A stretch of DNA of 33,655 nt from Flavobacteriaceae bacterium (GCA_028825365.1 JAPKAF010000015.1:1-33655); one strand, 5' to 3'; positions 1 through 8,755 are shown, numbered from the stretch's first letter. Numbers and translations are program-made. Notes: generated from the sequence alone by a model not told the origin.

Positions 1-87
1 CTAGCATTATATAGTTTCTACTGGAACATTCTTAATACATTATTTAACTTTATTAAGAATCCATACTTACCGTTTAGATCAAAATAA
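1..87 (+). CDS. C-terminal end of an unidentified protein (partial)
   Basis: Frame 1 is open from the first base to a TAA at 85-87, giving 28 residues rich in aromatic and hydrophobic amino acids and ending in PFRSK. The other two forward frames stop early. A rho-independent terminator follows about 30 bases after the stop, as expected at a gene end. The aromatic, basic tail could suit a membrane-associated protein, but 28 residues cannot identify a family. The open frame could also be chance in AT-rich DNA. Confidence 0.45.
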   Translation, partial: LALYSFYWNILNTLFNFIKNPYLPFRSK

Positions 88-107
88 ACAGTAATAAAAT
101 TTAAGGG

Positions 108-145
108 AAAAAAAAAAAAGATCCCAATTTGGGGTCTTTTTTTTT
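108..145. terminator. Bidirectional rho-independent terminator
   Basis: The stem AGATCCC (119-125) pairs with GGGGTCT (131-137), with one G-T pair, around a five-base AATTT loop. It has an A-run on the left (108-118) and a T-run on the right (137-145), so it can stop transcription in both directions. It closes the partial gene to its left and shields the rhodopsin gene from read-through. Confidence 0.85.
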
Positions 146-208
146 AAAAAAGAATAACTCAAACTATAACTCTTAATTTTACTAAATCAACAATCTAGAA
201 ACTAAATG

Positions 209-239
209 TTGTGAAATATGCAAAATATAGTTACTTTAG
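209..239 (+). promoter_or_regulatory. Candidate promoter of the rhodopsin gene
   Basis: TTG at 209-211 and TACTTTAG at 232-239 are 20 bases apart. The Bacteroidota primary-sigma consensus is TTG-N19/20-TAnnTTTG; only the seventh base of the -7 element differs here. Transcription would start near 245, leaving a leader of about 26 bases before the ATG at 272. Assigned by pattern only. Confidence 0.45.
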
Positions 240-271
240 CGGCTAACTATTAATTTTTAAAATAACAAAAT

Positions 272-988
272 ATGAATTATTTAAACTTTATTGCAATGTC
301 AGTCCCTACGGATGGCACTGGATTTACGTTCTGGCTTGGAGCTATGGCTATGATGGCAGCATCTGTGTTTTTCTTCTTGTCAATGAACAGTGTTGATGCT
401 AAATGGAGAACATCTCTTTTAGTTTCAGGATTAATTACGTTTATTGCTGCTGTTCACTACATGTACATGAGAGATGCTCATGCTGCTGGTGACAGTACTA
501 CAGTATTTAGATATGTAGATTGGATTTTAACAGTTCCATTAATGTGTGTTGAGTTTTACTTAATACTTAAAGTTGCTGGTGCAACTAAGTCACATATGTG
601 GAAGTTAATTGGATGGTCAACAGTTATGTTAGTTGCTGGATTCTTTGGTGAGTCTGGATGGGACGGCGGAATTATGAACGCTTCAATGTGGGGATTAATC
701 TCTGGTCTTGCTTACTTCTATATCGCATATGAAGTGTGGTTAGGTAGTCTTAAGAAATTAGCTGTTGCAGCTGGTGGAAACGTACTAGAAGCTCACAAAA
801 TGCTATGTTGGTTCCTTCTTGTTGGTTGGGCAATTTATCCTTTAGGATATATGGCTGGTACTGATGGATGGTATAACGGAATTGAAGGAGTATTACCTTC
901 TATGGAAGTTATATATAACATTGGAGATGCAATCAATAAAATCGGTTTCGGTTTAGTTGTTTACAGCTTAGCTGTTAAAGAGTCTTAA
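272..988 (+). CDS. Proteorhodopsin, green-type light-driven proton pump
   Basis: This is a 238-residue microbial rhodopsin with seven hydrophobic segments (roughly 16-38, 48-68, 78-100, 108-126, 134-157, 176-197, 209-233). Retinal would bind Lys223 in the helix-7 motif GDAINK. Helix 3 carries RYVDW: Arg80, the proton acceptor Asp83, Thr87 and the donor Glu94, which is the DTE set of outward proton pumps, not the NDQ set of sodium pumps. His62 matches the acceptor's partner (His75 in the SAR86 protein). Met91 sits at the spectral tuning position (Leu in green, Gln in blue marine forms), which predicts green absorption. It would use light to energise the inner membrane. The gene stands alone between two terminators. 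No retinal or carotenoid synthesis gene is in the window, so retinal must be supplied from elsewhere. Confidence 0.97.
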   Translation: MNYLNFIAMSVPTDGTGFTFWLGAMAMMAASVFFFLSMNSVDAKWRTSLLVSGLITFIAAVHYMYMRDAHAAGDSTTVFRYVDWILTVPLMCVEFYLILKVAGATKSHMWKLIGWSTVMLVAGFFGESGWDGGIMNASMWGLISGLAYFYIAYEVWLGSLKKLAVAAGGNVLEAHKMLCWFLLVGWAIYPLGYMAGTDGWYNGIEGVLPSMEVIYNIGDAINKIGFGLVVYSLAVKES

Positions 989-1010
989 TTAAAGATTCCA
1001 ACAAAAAATT

Positions 1011-1043
1011 AAAAAAGGCTACACATTGTGTAGCCTTTTTTTT
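1011..1043. terminator. Bidirectional terminator between rhodopsin and argS
   Basis: GGCTACAC (1017-1024) pairs perfectly with GTGTAGCC (1028-1035) around a three-base loop. A-run at 1011-1016 and T-run at 1036-1043 let it work on both strands. It lies between the convergent ends of the rhodopsin gene (988) and argS (1059). Confidence 0.92.
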
Positions 1044-1058
1044 ATACAATAAATTCTA

Positions 1059-2840
1059 TTACATTTTTTGAACTACTCCAATACCTAATAGGTCTAACGC
1101 ATTTTTTATAGCAAAAGATACTGCTTTAGAAAGCTGAAGTCTAAACATTTTTCTATCCTCAAAAGAAGTCTTTAGAATGGGTGAAGAGTGATAGAAAGAA
1201 TTAAAGACCTTAACTAAATCATATAAGTAGTTAGCAATTAAAGCAGGGCTATGGATATTAGCTGCTTTTTGAATTGCAGTTGGAAACATAAGTAATTGTT
1301 TAATTAAATCTTTCTCTACAGCTTCTACCTTTCCATTATAATCTTCAACACTAACTTTATCAATCTTTCTTAAAATAGCCTGAATCCTTACATATGAGTA
1401 CTGAATGAAGGGCCCTGTATTTCCTTGAAAATCTACAGATTCTTTAGGGTCAAATAAGATTCTCTTTTTAGGGTCTACTTTCAAAATAAAATATTTTAAA
1501 GCACCTTGACCTATAACATTATATACCTTATTTTTTTCATCTTCATTTAAGTCCTCTAACTTTCCTAGCTCTAGAGAAATATCTCTTGCAGTAGTTGTCA
1601 TTTCCTCTAATAAATCATCCGCATCTACAACAGTACCTTCTCTACTTTTCATCTTTCCACTAGGGAGATCTACCATACCATAACTTAAATGATGTAGATT
1701 ATTAGACCAACCAAAACCTAGTTTTTTAAGTATCAAAAACAATACTTTAAAATGATAGTCTTGCTCGTTACCAACAGTATAAACCATTGAGTTTATAGTA
1801 GGATAATCTTTAACTCTTTGAATTGCAGTACCAATATCTTGCGTCATATAAACAGCAGTACCATCAGATCTTAAAACAATTTTTTCATCTAACCCATCTT
1901 CAGTTAAATCACACCAAACACTTCCATCTTCCTTCTTGAAAAAAACATTTTCAGAAAGACCTTGTTTTATAAATTCTTTACCTAACAAATAGGTTTCACT
2001 TTCGTAATAGTAGTTATCAAAATCTACCCCAAGAGTTTTATAAGTTTGCGCAAAACCCTTATAAACCCATTCATTCATTGTTTTCCACAACTTAACAACC
2101 TCATCATCTCCAGCTTCCCACTTTAAAAGCATTTTTTGGGCTTCAACTAAAATAGCTGCATTTTTTTTTGCGTCCTCCTCAGAATTACCATCTTCAACAA
2201 GAAGACTAATTTGTTTTTTATACTCCTTGTCAAATAAAACATAGTATTTACCGACTAACTTATCACCCTTTACAGAAGTAGATTCAGGTGTTTCCCCATT
2301 TCCAAACTTAACCCAAGCAACCATACTCTTACATATGTGTATACCTCTGTCATTAATTATTTGAGTTTTTAGAACATTTCTACCAGATGCTTTTAATATC
2401 TGAGATACACTAAAACCTAATAAGTTATTTCTAATATGACCTAAGTGAAGTGGCTTATTTGTATTCGGTGAAGAATATTCAACCATGGTATAATCAGAAG
2501 TAGTAGGTTTTACAAAACCAAAATCACTTTTTTCTTTAATAGAATTAAATTGATTTAAGTAGTACTCATCAGAAACAACAATATTTAGAAAACCCGAAAC
2601 AACATTAAAAGATGTAAAAGAGTTTTCAGCACCAACTATATACTCACCTAGCTTATTCGCAAGCTCCATTGGGCTTGTTTTAATGGACTTTAGCAAAGGA
2701 AATACCACTATTGTTAAGTCACCCTCAAAGTCACTTCTAGTAGGCTGAATTTCAACAGTAGCTATATTTATTTTGTACAAATCATTAATTGCTGTTATTG
2801 CAATAGACTTTAATGTAGATTCAATATTCATTTCGTTCAT
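1059..2840 (-). CDS. argS: Arginyl-tRNA synthetase
   Basis: This class I aminoacyl-tRNA synthetase (593 residues) charges tRNA-Arg with arginine using ATP in the cytoplasm. The N-terminal tRNA-binding (Add-1) domain covers about 1-100. The ATP-binding HIGH motif appears as HLGH at 132-135 after SSPNTNKP, and the KMSK-type loop as KMKSREG at 396-402. The last 130 or so residues form the DALR anticodon-binding domain. Length is normal. A second ATG at codon 4 is an alternative start. It begins 30 bases after the ctlX-like gene with no terminator between, so it is probably the last gene of that transcript. Confidence 0.97.
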   Translation of the reverse strand: MNEMNIESTLKSIAITAINDLYKINIATVEIQPTRSDFEGDLTIVVFPLLKSIKTSPMELANKLGEYIVGAENSFTSFNVVSGFLNIVVSDEYYLNQFNSIKEKSDFGFVKPTTSDYTMVEYSSPNTNKPLHLGHIRNNLLGFSVSQILKASGRNVLKTQIINDRGIHICKSMVAWVKFGNGETPESTSVKGDKLVGKYYVLFDKEYKKQISLLVEDGNSEEDAKKNAAILVEAQKMLLKWEAGDDEVVKLWKTMNEWVYKGFAQTYKTLGVDFDNYYYESETYLLGKEFIKQGLSENVFFKKEDGSVWCDLTEDGLDEKIVLRSDGTAVYMTQDIGTAIQRVKDYPTINSMVYTVGNEQDYHFKVLFLILKKLGFGWSNNLHHLSYGMVDLPSGKMKSREGTVVDADDLLEEMTTTARDISLELGKLEDLNEDEKNKVYNVIGQGALKYFILKVDPKKRILFDPKESVDFQGNTGPFIQYSYVRIQAILRKIDKVSVEDYNGKVEAVEKDLIKQLLMFPTAIQKAANIHSPALIANYLYDLVKVFNSFYHSSPILKTSFEDRKMFRLQLSKAVSFAIKNALDLLGIGVVQKM

Positions 2841-2870
2841 TATAAGTATAAATATAACATATTAATAATT

Positions 2871-3821
2871 CTATTTTGTTTTTGGTAAAAACACTTCCGC
2901 CATCATACATCTAGCACTTCCTCCTCCATAAGTTTCAATTGTACTAAGTGAACTAAATACAATTTTAGCATATTTATTTATAGTGTTTTTTTGTTGGTTA
3001 GTTAACACATTATATGCTGATTCACTCATAACTAATAATGGGTTATTATTTCTATCTAATAGTTGCAGCATGTTACCTGCGAAAGAATTAACTTGATTTT
3101 CAGATATTTCTATAATTTCTTTTCCGTCAGTTAACAAATGAGAAATTACATTTTTTTTCTCCTTTTTATCATCAATGCAGTCCAAACAAATAACAGCAAA
3201 ATCATCTGCAACACACATCATAACGTTTGTGTGATATATCAGCTCCCTTTTATCTTTAATTGACTGATACGCATTAAAAATAACTGGAGTATATTCAAAA
3301 TCTTCACAAAACTCAATCAATAGATCTTCATTGGACCTCTCAGAAACTGCACAATAAGCTTTTCTATTTACTCTGTCTAAAACTACACTACCCGTTCCTT
3401 CTAAAAACAAACCTGCTTCTTCTCCGGAAGAATAGTCGATAACATTATTAATTAAATGGTTGTTTTTTTCGACAAACTCCATCACATCTTCTCTTCTTTC
3501 CTGTCTTCTATTTTCAGCATACATAGGGTATAGTGCTAAATCACCATTTGAATGAAAAGACACCCAATTGTTAGGAAATAATGAGTCTGGAGTATCAAAC
3601 TTATTATCATCCTGAAATACTATAACATTGACTCCAATAGATCTAAGTTTTAAAACTAAATTATCAAATTCAGATTGGGCTTTTAAGTTAATTTGATCAG
3701 AACTATTATTAGGCTCTACTACCTTTTGATAATGATTATTAACAGCTGTTTGCACATTGTAATTAAATGCAAATGGTCTAATCATCATAATTGTATTTGT
3801 ACTTTGTTTGTTCACAGTCAT
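2871..3821 (-). CDS. ctlX: Citrulline hydrolase-like protein of the guanidino-modifying superfamily (CtlX type)
   Basis: The open frame extends to 3851, but I place the start at the internal ATG at 3821, giving 316 residues: this ATG overlaps the stop of the upstream gene as TAATG, and the ten extra codons look like antisense-free read-through of that gene. Superfamily residues are visible: PDSLFPNNWVSFH near the start of the fold, Glu141 in FLEGTGS, His197 in YHTNVMM and the nucleophile Cys305 in GGGSARCM (numbered from the chosen start). The block LYPMYAENRRQERR is typical of CtlX-like proteins. The Francisella founding member hydrolyses citrulline to ornithine, CO2 and ammonia; that activity here is inferred. 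It could act on another ureido or guanidino compound. It is followed by argS. Confidence 0.8.
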   Translation of the reverse strand: MTVNKQSTNTIMMIRPFAFNYNVQTAVNNHYQKVVEPNNSSDQINLKAQSEFDNLVLKLRSIGVNVIVFQDDNKFDTPDSLFPNNWVSFHSNGDLALYPMYAENRRQERREDVMEFVEKNNHLINNVIDYSSGEEAGLFLEGTGSVVLDRVNRKAYCAVSERSNEDLLIEFCEDFEYTPVIFNAYQSIKDKRELIYHTNVMMCVADDFAVICLDCIDDKKEKKNVISHLLTDGKEIIEISENQVNSFAGNMLQLLDRNNNPLLVMSESAYNVLTNQQKNTINKYAKIVFSSLSTIETYGGGSARCMMAEVFLPKTK

Positions 3822-4735
3822 TACTTTCTTATTAAAGGCATAGTTGAACACCTTAACAAACCTTCTTGTTTAGCTATTTCTGAATATTTAATAGTCTCAA
3901 CTTCGAATCCGTTTGAGTTTAGCCATTTATTTAACCTGTTGAATTTATTTTCTGATACTACTATATTTTCAGAAATAGAAAACACATTACAGTTCATATT
4001 GTACATCTCTTCTTTTGTAGTTTGAAAAATATTTTCTTTTCCAAAAAAATCTATTAGCCAATCACACTCGTCTTTTATTAAAAAACCTTCTGGATGTAAT
4101 ATTGCTTTATTATTTCCAAGTGGCTGAAAGCAACAGTCCAGATGAAGGGCATTGTCTTTTGGTGAGTTATTTGACTTTCTTAACTCAAAAGTCTTAATAG
4201 TTTTATTGGGGAAAATTTCTCTCAGCGCGTTGACAGCGTTAACATTGGTCCTAGCGGTTATATAATTAGAATAATCTTCACCACTATAAATTCCAATAAA
4301 AATATGATCATTACAAAGTATCACATCACCACCCTCAATATGACAATCACTACTAAGTCTAATTACGTTTTTAGCGGGTATCTGATCGATTATATGATTA
4401 ATTGCAGATAATTCTAAGGATCTGTTGTCAATCATATTAGATAAGATAATTTTATCTTCAATTACAAATGAAATATCTCTAGTAAATATCTGATTATAAT
4501 CAGATATTTCTTTTGGTCTATAAACTTTTACTTTGTGTTTTTTTAAAACATCCTCAAATAAACCTAACTCGGCTATCATATCAAGCTCTGTTGGGTAAGT
4601 ACCATTTAAGATATGCTCTTTAGACTTTGGATCATAGCAATCTTCAATTTTAGGAATTGGCCCATTAGAAACAGCAGTACCTAAAATTACGGATACTAAT
4701 TTAGAGGTCTCATTGTTAATATTAATTTTTAACAT
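3821..4735 (-). CDS. DDAH / arginine deiminase-like amidinohydrolase
   Basis: This 304-residue protein belongs to the pentein guanidino-modifying superfamily. Expected active-site pieces are present in order: Asp87 in FTRD, Glu134 in HIEGGD, His198 in ALHLDCCFQPLG and the Cys nucleophile at 296 in GLLRCSTMP. Such enzymes attack a guanidino carbon through a thiouronium intermediate. The likely product is citrulline, from arginine or methylarginine, but an amidinotransferase is not excluded. At about 300 residues it is closer to DDAH than to classical arginine deiminases of about 410. It shares a TAATG junction with the following ctlX-like gene, which argues for consecutive steps. It starts 42 bases after citrate synthase with no hairpin between. 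A weak TATCTTTA at 4751-4758 could be its own -7 element. Confidence 0.82.
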   Translation of the reverse strand: MLKININNETSKLVSVILGTAVSNGPIPKIEDCYDPKSKEHILNGTYPTELDMIAELGLFEDVLKKHKVKVYRPKEISDYNQIFTRDISFVIEDKIILSNMIDNRSLELSAINHIIDQIPAKNVIRLSSDCHIEGGDVILCNDHIFIGIYSGEDYSNYITARTNVNAVNALREIFPNKTIKTFELRKSNNSPKDNALHLDCCFQPLGNNKAILHPEGFLIKDECDWLIDFFGKENIFQTTKEEMYNMNCNVFSISENIVVSENKFNRLNKWLNSNGFEVETIKYSEIAKQEGLLRCSTMPLIRK

Positions 4736-4777
4736 ATGTAAATATAATAATAAAGATATTCAGAATGTTGTCTTTAC

Positions 4778-6073
4778 TTATCTGTCAGAGATAGGAGAAT
4801 ATGGTCTGTGTGTCTCACCTGTGTAGACTTGTCTTGGCCTACCAATTGGTTCATTACGCAGCCTCATTTCTCTCCAATGAGCTATCCAACCTGGAAGTCT
4901 ACCTAAGGCAAACATAACGGTGAACATATCAGATGGGATACCCATGGCTCTATAGATGATACCAGAGTAAAAATCAACATTTGGATATAAACTTCTATCC
5001 ACAAAATACTGATCACTTAAAGCTTCTTTTTCAAGTCCCTTTGCAATATCTAAAATAGGATCTACAATTCCGAGGTCATTTAAAACTTCGTCAGTTGCAA
5101 CTTTGATTATTTTTGCTCGAGGATCAAAACTTTTGTAAACTCTATGACCAAAGCCCATTAATCTAAATGGATCTTCTTTGTCTTTCGCTTTTTGCATGTA
5201 CTTATTAGTATCTCCGCCATCTTCATTAATTGATTCAAGCATTTCTAATACAGCTTGGTTTGCACCACCATGAAGTGGACCCCACAGAGCAGAAATTCCA
5301 GCAGAAATTGAGGCAAATAAACCAGCATGTGACGAACCAACTATTCTAACTGTTGAAGTAGAGCAGTTTTGTTCATGATCAGCATGAAGAATTAAAAGCT
5401 TATTTAAAGAATTAACTAAAACAGGATTTTGGACATACTGTTCATTTGGTTTATTGAACATCATTTTCAAAATATTTTCAACGTAACCTAAAGAAGAATC
5501 TCCATAATCTAGTGGTAGTCCATTCTTTTTTCTAAAAGTCCAAGCAATTAAGACTGGTATTTTACCTAAAACTTTAACAATAGTATCATATAGCTCGGAT
5601 TTACTTCTATCGTAATCTATATGTTTTGAACTAGGATTAAATGCAGTTAAAGCACTAGTTAAGGAAGATAAAATCCCCATTGGATGAGCTGATTTTGGAA
5701 AGGCTTCTAATATTTTCTTTATATCCTCATCAACAATACTTTCTTTTTTTATGTCATCATTGAACTTCTTGTACTCTTCTTGAGTTGGAAGATTACCATA
5801 TATTAGTAAATATGCAACTTCTAAAAAACTAGCATTATTAGACAAATCTTCAATTGAATAACCTCTGTATCTTAAAATACCTTTCTCACCATCTAAGTAT
5901 GTGATTTTACTTTCACATGATGCAGTGTTCTTAAAACCTGGATCAATAGTAGTAACTCCACCAGTAAGTGATCTTAAGTTTTTTATATCTATAGAAGTTT
6001 CATTTTCAGAACCTAAAACAATAGGAAAATCAAATTCTTGATTATTTATTAAAAGTGTAGCTTTTTTTGACAT
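4778..6073 (-). CDS. gltA: Citrate synthase (type II)
   Basis: This protein (431 residues) condenses acetyl-CoA and oxaloacetate to citrate at the entry of the TCA cycle. Catalytic residues are visible: His268 in GPLHGGAN, His310 in GFGHRVYK and Asp367 in NVDFYSG. An extra N-terminal beta domain (about 1-50) and the length fit the hexameric, NADH-sensitive type found in Gram-negative bacteria; the allostery itself cannot be read from the sequence. It lies downstream of eno with a 66-base gap that contains a -7-like box, so it may have its own promoter. Confidence 0.97.
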   Translation of the reverse strand: MSKKATLLINNQEFDFPIVLGSENETSIDIKNLRSLTGGVTTIDPGFKNTASCESKITYLDGEKGILRYRGYSIEDLSNNASFLEVAYLLIYGNLPTQEEYKKFNDDIKKESIVDEDIKKILEAFPKSAHPMGILSSLTSALTAFNPSSKHIDYDRSKSELYDTIVKVLGKIPVLIAWTFRKKNGLPLDYGDSSLGYVENILKMMFNKPNEQYVQNPVLVNSLNKLLILHADHEQNCSTSTVRIVGSSHAGLFASISAGISALWGPLHGGANQAVLEMLESINEDGGDTNKYMQKAKDKEDPFRLMGFGHRVYKSFDPRAKIIKVATDEVLNDLGIVDPILDIAKGLEKEALSDQYFVDRSLYPNVDFYSGIIYRAMGIPSDMFTVMFALGRLPGWIAHWREMRLRNEPIGRPRQVYTGETHRPYSPISDR

Positions 6074-6096
6074 TTAGATTTTTGTATTAAGGAATG

Positions 6097-6104
6097 CAAA
6101 AGTA
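6097..6104 (-). promoter_or_regulatory. Candidate -7 element for gltA
   Basis: On the minus strand this reads TACTTTTG, a full match to TAnnTTTG, 23 bases before the gltA ATG. The -33 region holds only T-rich sequence and no clean TTG, so the promoter is tentative. Confidence 0.4.
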
Positions 6105-6139
6105 CAAAATATCTGTGAATTATTAAAAAATAAAACCGA

Positions 6140-7426
6140 CTACGATTTAAACGCGCTAGCTTTAGGGTAAATAGCTCGTGAACCTAGTTCCTCTTCGATT
6201 CTTAGTAATTGGTTATACTTAGCCATTCTATCACTACGAGATGCTGAGCCTGTCTTAATTTGACAAGTAGTAAGTGCTACAGCTAAATCAGCAATTGTAT
6301 TATCTTCTGTTTCACCTGATCTGTGTGACATAACAGATGTAAATCCAGCTTTGTGTGCCATTTCAACAGCTTGAATAGTCTCTGTCAAAGTGCCAATTTG
6401 ATTTACTTTAATTAAAATCGAATTAGCTATTGACTCATTTATTCCTTTAGATAATCTATCTACATTGGTAACAAATAAATCATCACCAACTAATTGAATT
6501 TTGTCTCCAATAATTTCTGTTAAATACTTCCAACCTTCCCAGTCATTTTCATCCATTCCATCTTCAATTGATATAATTGGATATTTAGAAGCAAGGCTTG
6601 CTAAGTAGTCAGCTTGTTCTTTACTTGATCTAACCTTACCCTGTTCACCTTCAAATTTTTTATAATTATACTCATTATTTTCATAAAACTCAGCGGCAGC
6701 ACAATCAAGAGCAATCATTACATCTTTACCAAAACTATAGCCTGCATTTTCAACAGCTAAAGCTATAGTATCTAATGCGTCCTCAGTACCGTCTAACACG
6801 GGAGCAAAACCTCCTTCATCTCCGACAGCAGTACTTAATTTTCTACTTTTCAATACAATTTTAAGATGATGAAATATCTCACTACCCATCTGCATTGCAT
6901 GAGTGAAAGACTCAGCAAGTACTGGAACCACCATAAACTCCTGAAAGGCAATAGGCGAATCACTATGCGATCCTCCATTAATAATATTCATCATGGGAAC
7001 AGGTAGTGTGCAAACATCTTCTCCTCCAATATATTTATACAATGGAATGTTTTTTTCATTTGCTGCAGCTTTTGCAACAGCTAATGAAACACCTAAAATT
7101 GAATTTGCTCCTAATTTTGACTTATTTGGAGTTCCATCTAAATCAATCATTATATTATCTATTTCTGTTTGATTAAAAACGGAAATACCTAAAACGGATT
7201 GTGCAAGAATTTCATTAACGTTACTCACGGCAATTTTCACACCTTTACCCATATAATCAGATCCACCATCTCTTAATTCAACAGCTTCATGTTCACCGGT
7301 AGATGCTCCAGAAGGAACAGCTGCCCTACCCAAAGTACCATTATCAGTAATAACATCAACTTCAATAGTTGGGTTACCTCTTGAATCAAAGATTTGCCTA
7401 GCGTGAATTTTTTTGATATTTGACAT
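6140..7426 (-). CDS. eno: Enolase
   Basis: This 428-residue protein interconverts 2-phosphoglycerate and phosphoenolpyruvate in glycolysis and gluconeogenesis. The N-terminal capping domain carries the flexible loop [11 protein letters not shown]. The barrel domain has the catalytic acid Glu204 in VGDEGGF, magnesium ligands Asp241, Glu288 (SIEDGMDE) and Asp315 (GDDLF), the general base Lys340 in LIKVNQIGT and the signature [10 protein letters not shown] from 367. Nothing is missing. It lies 99 bases after carA, with no terminator hairpin in that gap. Confidence 0.98.
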   Translation of the reverse strand: MSNIKKIHARQIFDSRGNPTIEVDVITDNGTLGRAAVPSGASTGEHEAVELRDGGSDYMGKGVKIAVSNVNEILAQSVLGISVFNQTEIDNIMIDLDGTPNKSKLGANSILGVSLAVAKAAANEKNIPLYKYIGGEDVCTLPVPMMNIINGGSHSDSPIAFQEFMVVPVLAESFTHAMQMGSEIFHHLKIVLKSRKLSTAVGDEGGFAPVLDGTEDALDTIALAVENAGYSFGKDVMIALDCAAAEFYENNEYNYKKFEGEQGKVRSSKEQADYLASLASKYPIISIEDGMDENDWEGWKYLTEIIGDKIQLVGDDLFVTNVDRLSKGINESIANSILIKVNQIGTLTETIQAVEMAHKAGFTSVMSHRSGETEDNTIADLAVALTTCQIKTGSASRSDRMAKYNQLLRIEEELGSRAIYPKASAFKS

Positions 7427-7451
7427 AAGTATAAAAATGATTGTTAATTGA

Positions 7452-7459
7452 CAAAAATA
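7452..7459 (-). promoter_or_regulatory. Candidate -7 element for eno
   Basis: The minus strand reads TATTTTTG, matching TAnnTTTG, 25 bases before the eno start. No TTG is found at the proper distance upstream, and the box lies in very AT-rich DNA, so it could be chance. Confidence 0.3.
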
Positions 7460-7525
7460 TCACATATAAATAGAATTATATCTAATTATAAAAATAAATT
7501 AACGAAAACGTAATAGTGGAATATC

Positions 7526-8626
7526 TTATTTCTTCATATTCTCAACAAACTCATCAAACAAATATGAGGAATCATGAGGTCCTGGGCTAGCCTCAGGATG
7601 AAATTGGACAGAAAAACAGTTACTATTTTTAAGCCTAATGCCGGCAACAGTATCATCATTCAAGTGAATGTGAGTGATTTCTATGTTCTCATTAGACAGG
7701 GCATCTTCTTTATTTATTGCAAAACCATGATTTTGAGAAGTTATTTCCCCCTTACCAGTAATTAGGTTTTTCACAGGATGGTTAATTCCTCGATGGCCAT
7801 TATGCATTTTGTATGTAGCAATTCCGTTAGCAAGTGCAATAATTTGATGTCCAAGACAAATTCCAAATAGCGGTAAATTATTTTTGATTATTTTTTTTGC
7901 AACTAACTGAGCACTTTTCAAAGGTTCAGGGTCACCAGGGCCATTTGATAAGAAATAACCATCAGGATTCCATTTCTTCATTTCCTCAAAGGATGTGTCA
8001 AAAGGAAAAACTTTTATATAAACATCTCTACTAGCTAAATTCCTTAAAATATTCTTTTTAATTCCTAAATCTAGAGCAGCTACTTTATACTTGGATTTTT
8101 CATTTCCAAAAAAATATGAAGATTTGGTAGAAACCTCTGACGCTAATTCAAGACCTACCATAGAAGGGACAGAAAGCAGTTTTTTTGATAAGCTTTCTAA
8201 ATTATCTACATCAGTAGTTATAACAGCATTCATAGCTCCGTTCTCCCTGATATAACTAACTAAAGCCCGTGTATCAATATCAGAAATTGCAAAAAGATGA
8301 TTCTTATTTAAAAAATCCTCGAGAGAGCTATCTGCTAATTCTCTCGAATAATTGTAACTAAAGTTTTTACAAATTAAGCCTGAAATTTTTATAGAATCTG
8401 ATTCAGACTCATCATTATTTATTCCATAATTACCTATATGTGGATTGGTCATAACCATTAACTGACCAAAATAAGAAGGATCAGTATATATTTCTTGATA
8501 ACCAGTCATACCAGTATTAAAACAAACTTCTCCAAAAGCAGTACCATCACCGAAAACAGACTTACCATAAAATATAGTGCCGTCAGATAATAATAATATA
8601 GCTTTCTTTCTTTTTTTATATTCCAT
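7526..8626 (-). CDS. carA: Carbamoyl-phosphate synthase small (glutaminase) subunit
   Basis: This subunit (366 residues) hydrolyses glutamine and passes ammonia to the large subunit CarB, making carbamoyl phosphate for pyrimidine and arginine synthesis. The N-terminal CPSase_sm domain (about 8-140) includes FNTGMTGYQEI. The C-terminal class I glutamine amidotransferase has LSNGPGDP, the nucleophile Cys257 in GICLGHQ, and His343 and Glu345 in QFHPEASPGP. carB is not in the window. Its product is relevant to the nearby citrulline-related genes, but shared regulation is only an inference. A terminator lies just upstream, so it is transcribed from its own promoter or from read-through. Confidence 0.97.
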   Translation of the reverse strand: MEYKKRKKAILLLSDGTIFYGKSVFGDGTAFGEVCFNTGMTGYQEIYTDPSYFGQLMVMTNPHIGNYGINNDESESDSIKISGLICKNFSYNYSRELADSSLEDFLNKNHLFAISDIDTRALVSYIRENGAMNAVITTDVDNLESLSKKLLSVPSMVGLELASEVSTKSSYFFGNEKSKYKVAALDLGIKKNILRNLASRDVYIKVFPFDTSFEEMKKWNPDGYFLSNGPGDPEPLKSAQLVAKKIIKNNLPLFGICLGHQIIALANGIATYKMHNGHRGINHPVKNLITGKGEITSQNHGFAINKEDALSNENIEITHIHLNDDTVAGIRLKNSNCFSVQFHPEASPGPHDSSYLFDEFVENMKK

Positions 8627-8642
8627 AATAACTAAACTAGAA

Positions 8643-8650
8643 CAAAAATA
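8643..8650 (-). promoter_or_regulatory. Candidate -7 element for carA
   Basis: TATTTTTG on the minus strand, 16 bases before the carA ATG and downstream of the terminator that ends the preceding gene. carA needs a promoter in this short gap, which favours the call, but no TTG is seen at the -33 position. Confidence 0.35.
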
Positions 8651-8670
8651 ATTATAATAATTAATTATAT

Positions 8671-8700
8671 AAAAAAAGAGGTTAAATTTCTTAACCTCTT
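8671..8700 (-). terminator. Rho-independent terminator ahead of carA
   Basis: AAGAGGTTAA (8676-8685) pairs perfectly with TTAACCTCTT (8691-8700) around ATTTC. The A-run at 8671-8677 becomes a U-run in the minus-strand transcript. It ends transcription of the secreted-protein gene. It is the first clear terminator met by leftward transcription after the ribosomal gene cluster. Confidence 0.88.
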
Positions 8701-8755
8701 TATTAACAATTTTTATATAACATGAAACACAAAGTCATGCAAGTAAGTGGAAACA

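Noticed and set aside
3693-4025. 110-codon plus-strand frame across the ctlX/DDAH junction
   Set aside because: Antisense to two genes with complete active-site motifs; composition is typical of a shadow frame.
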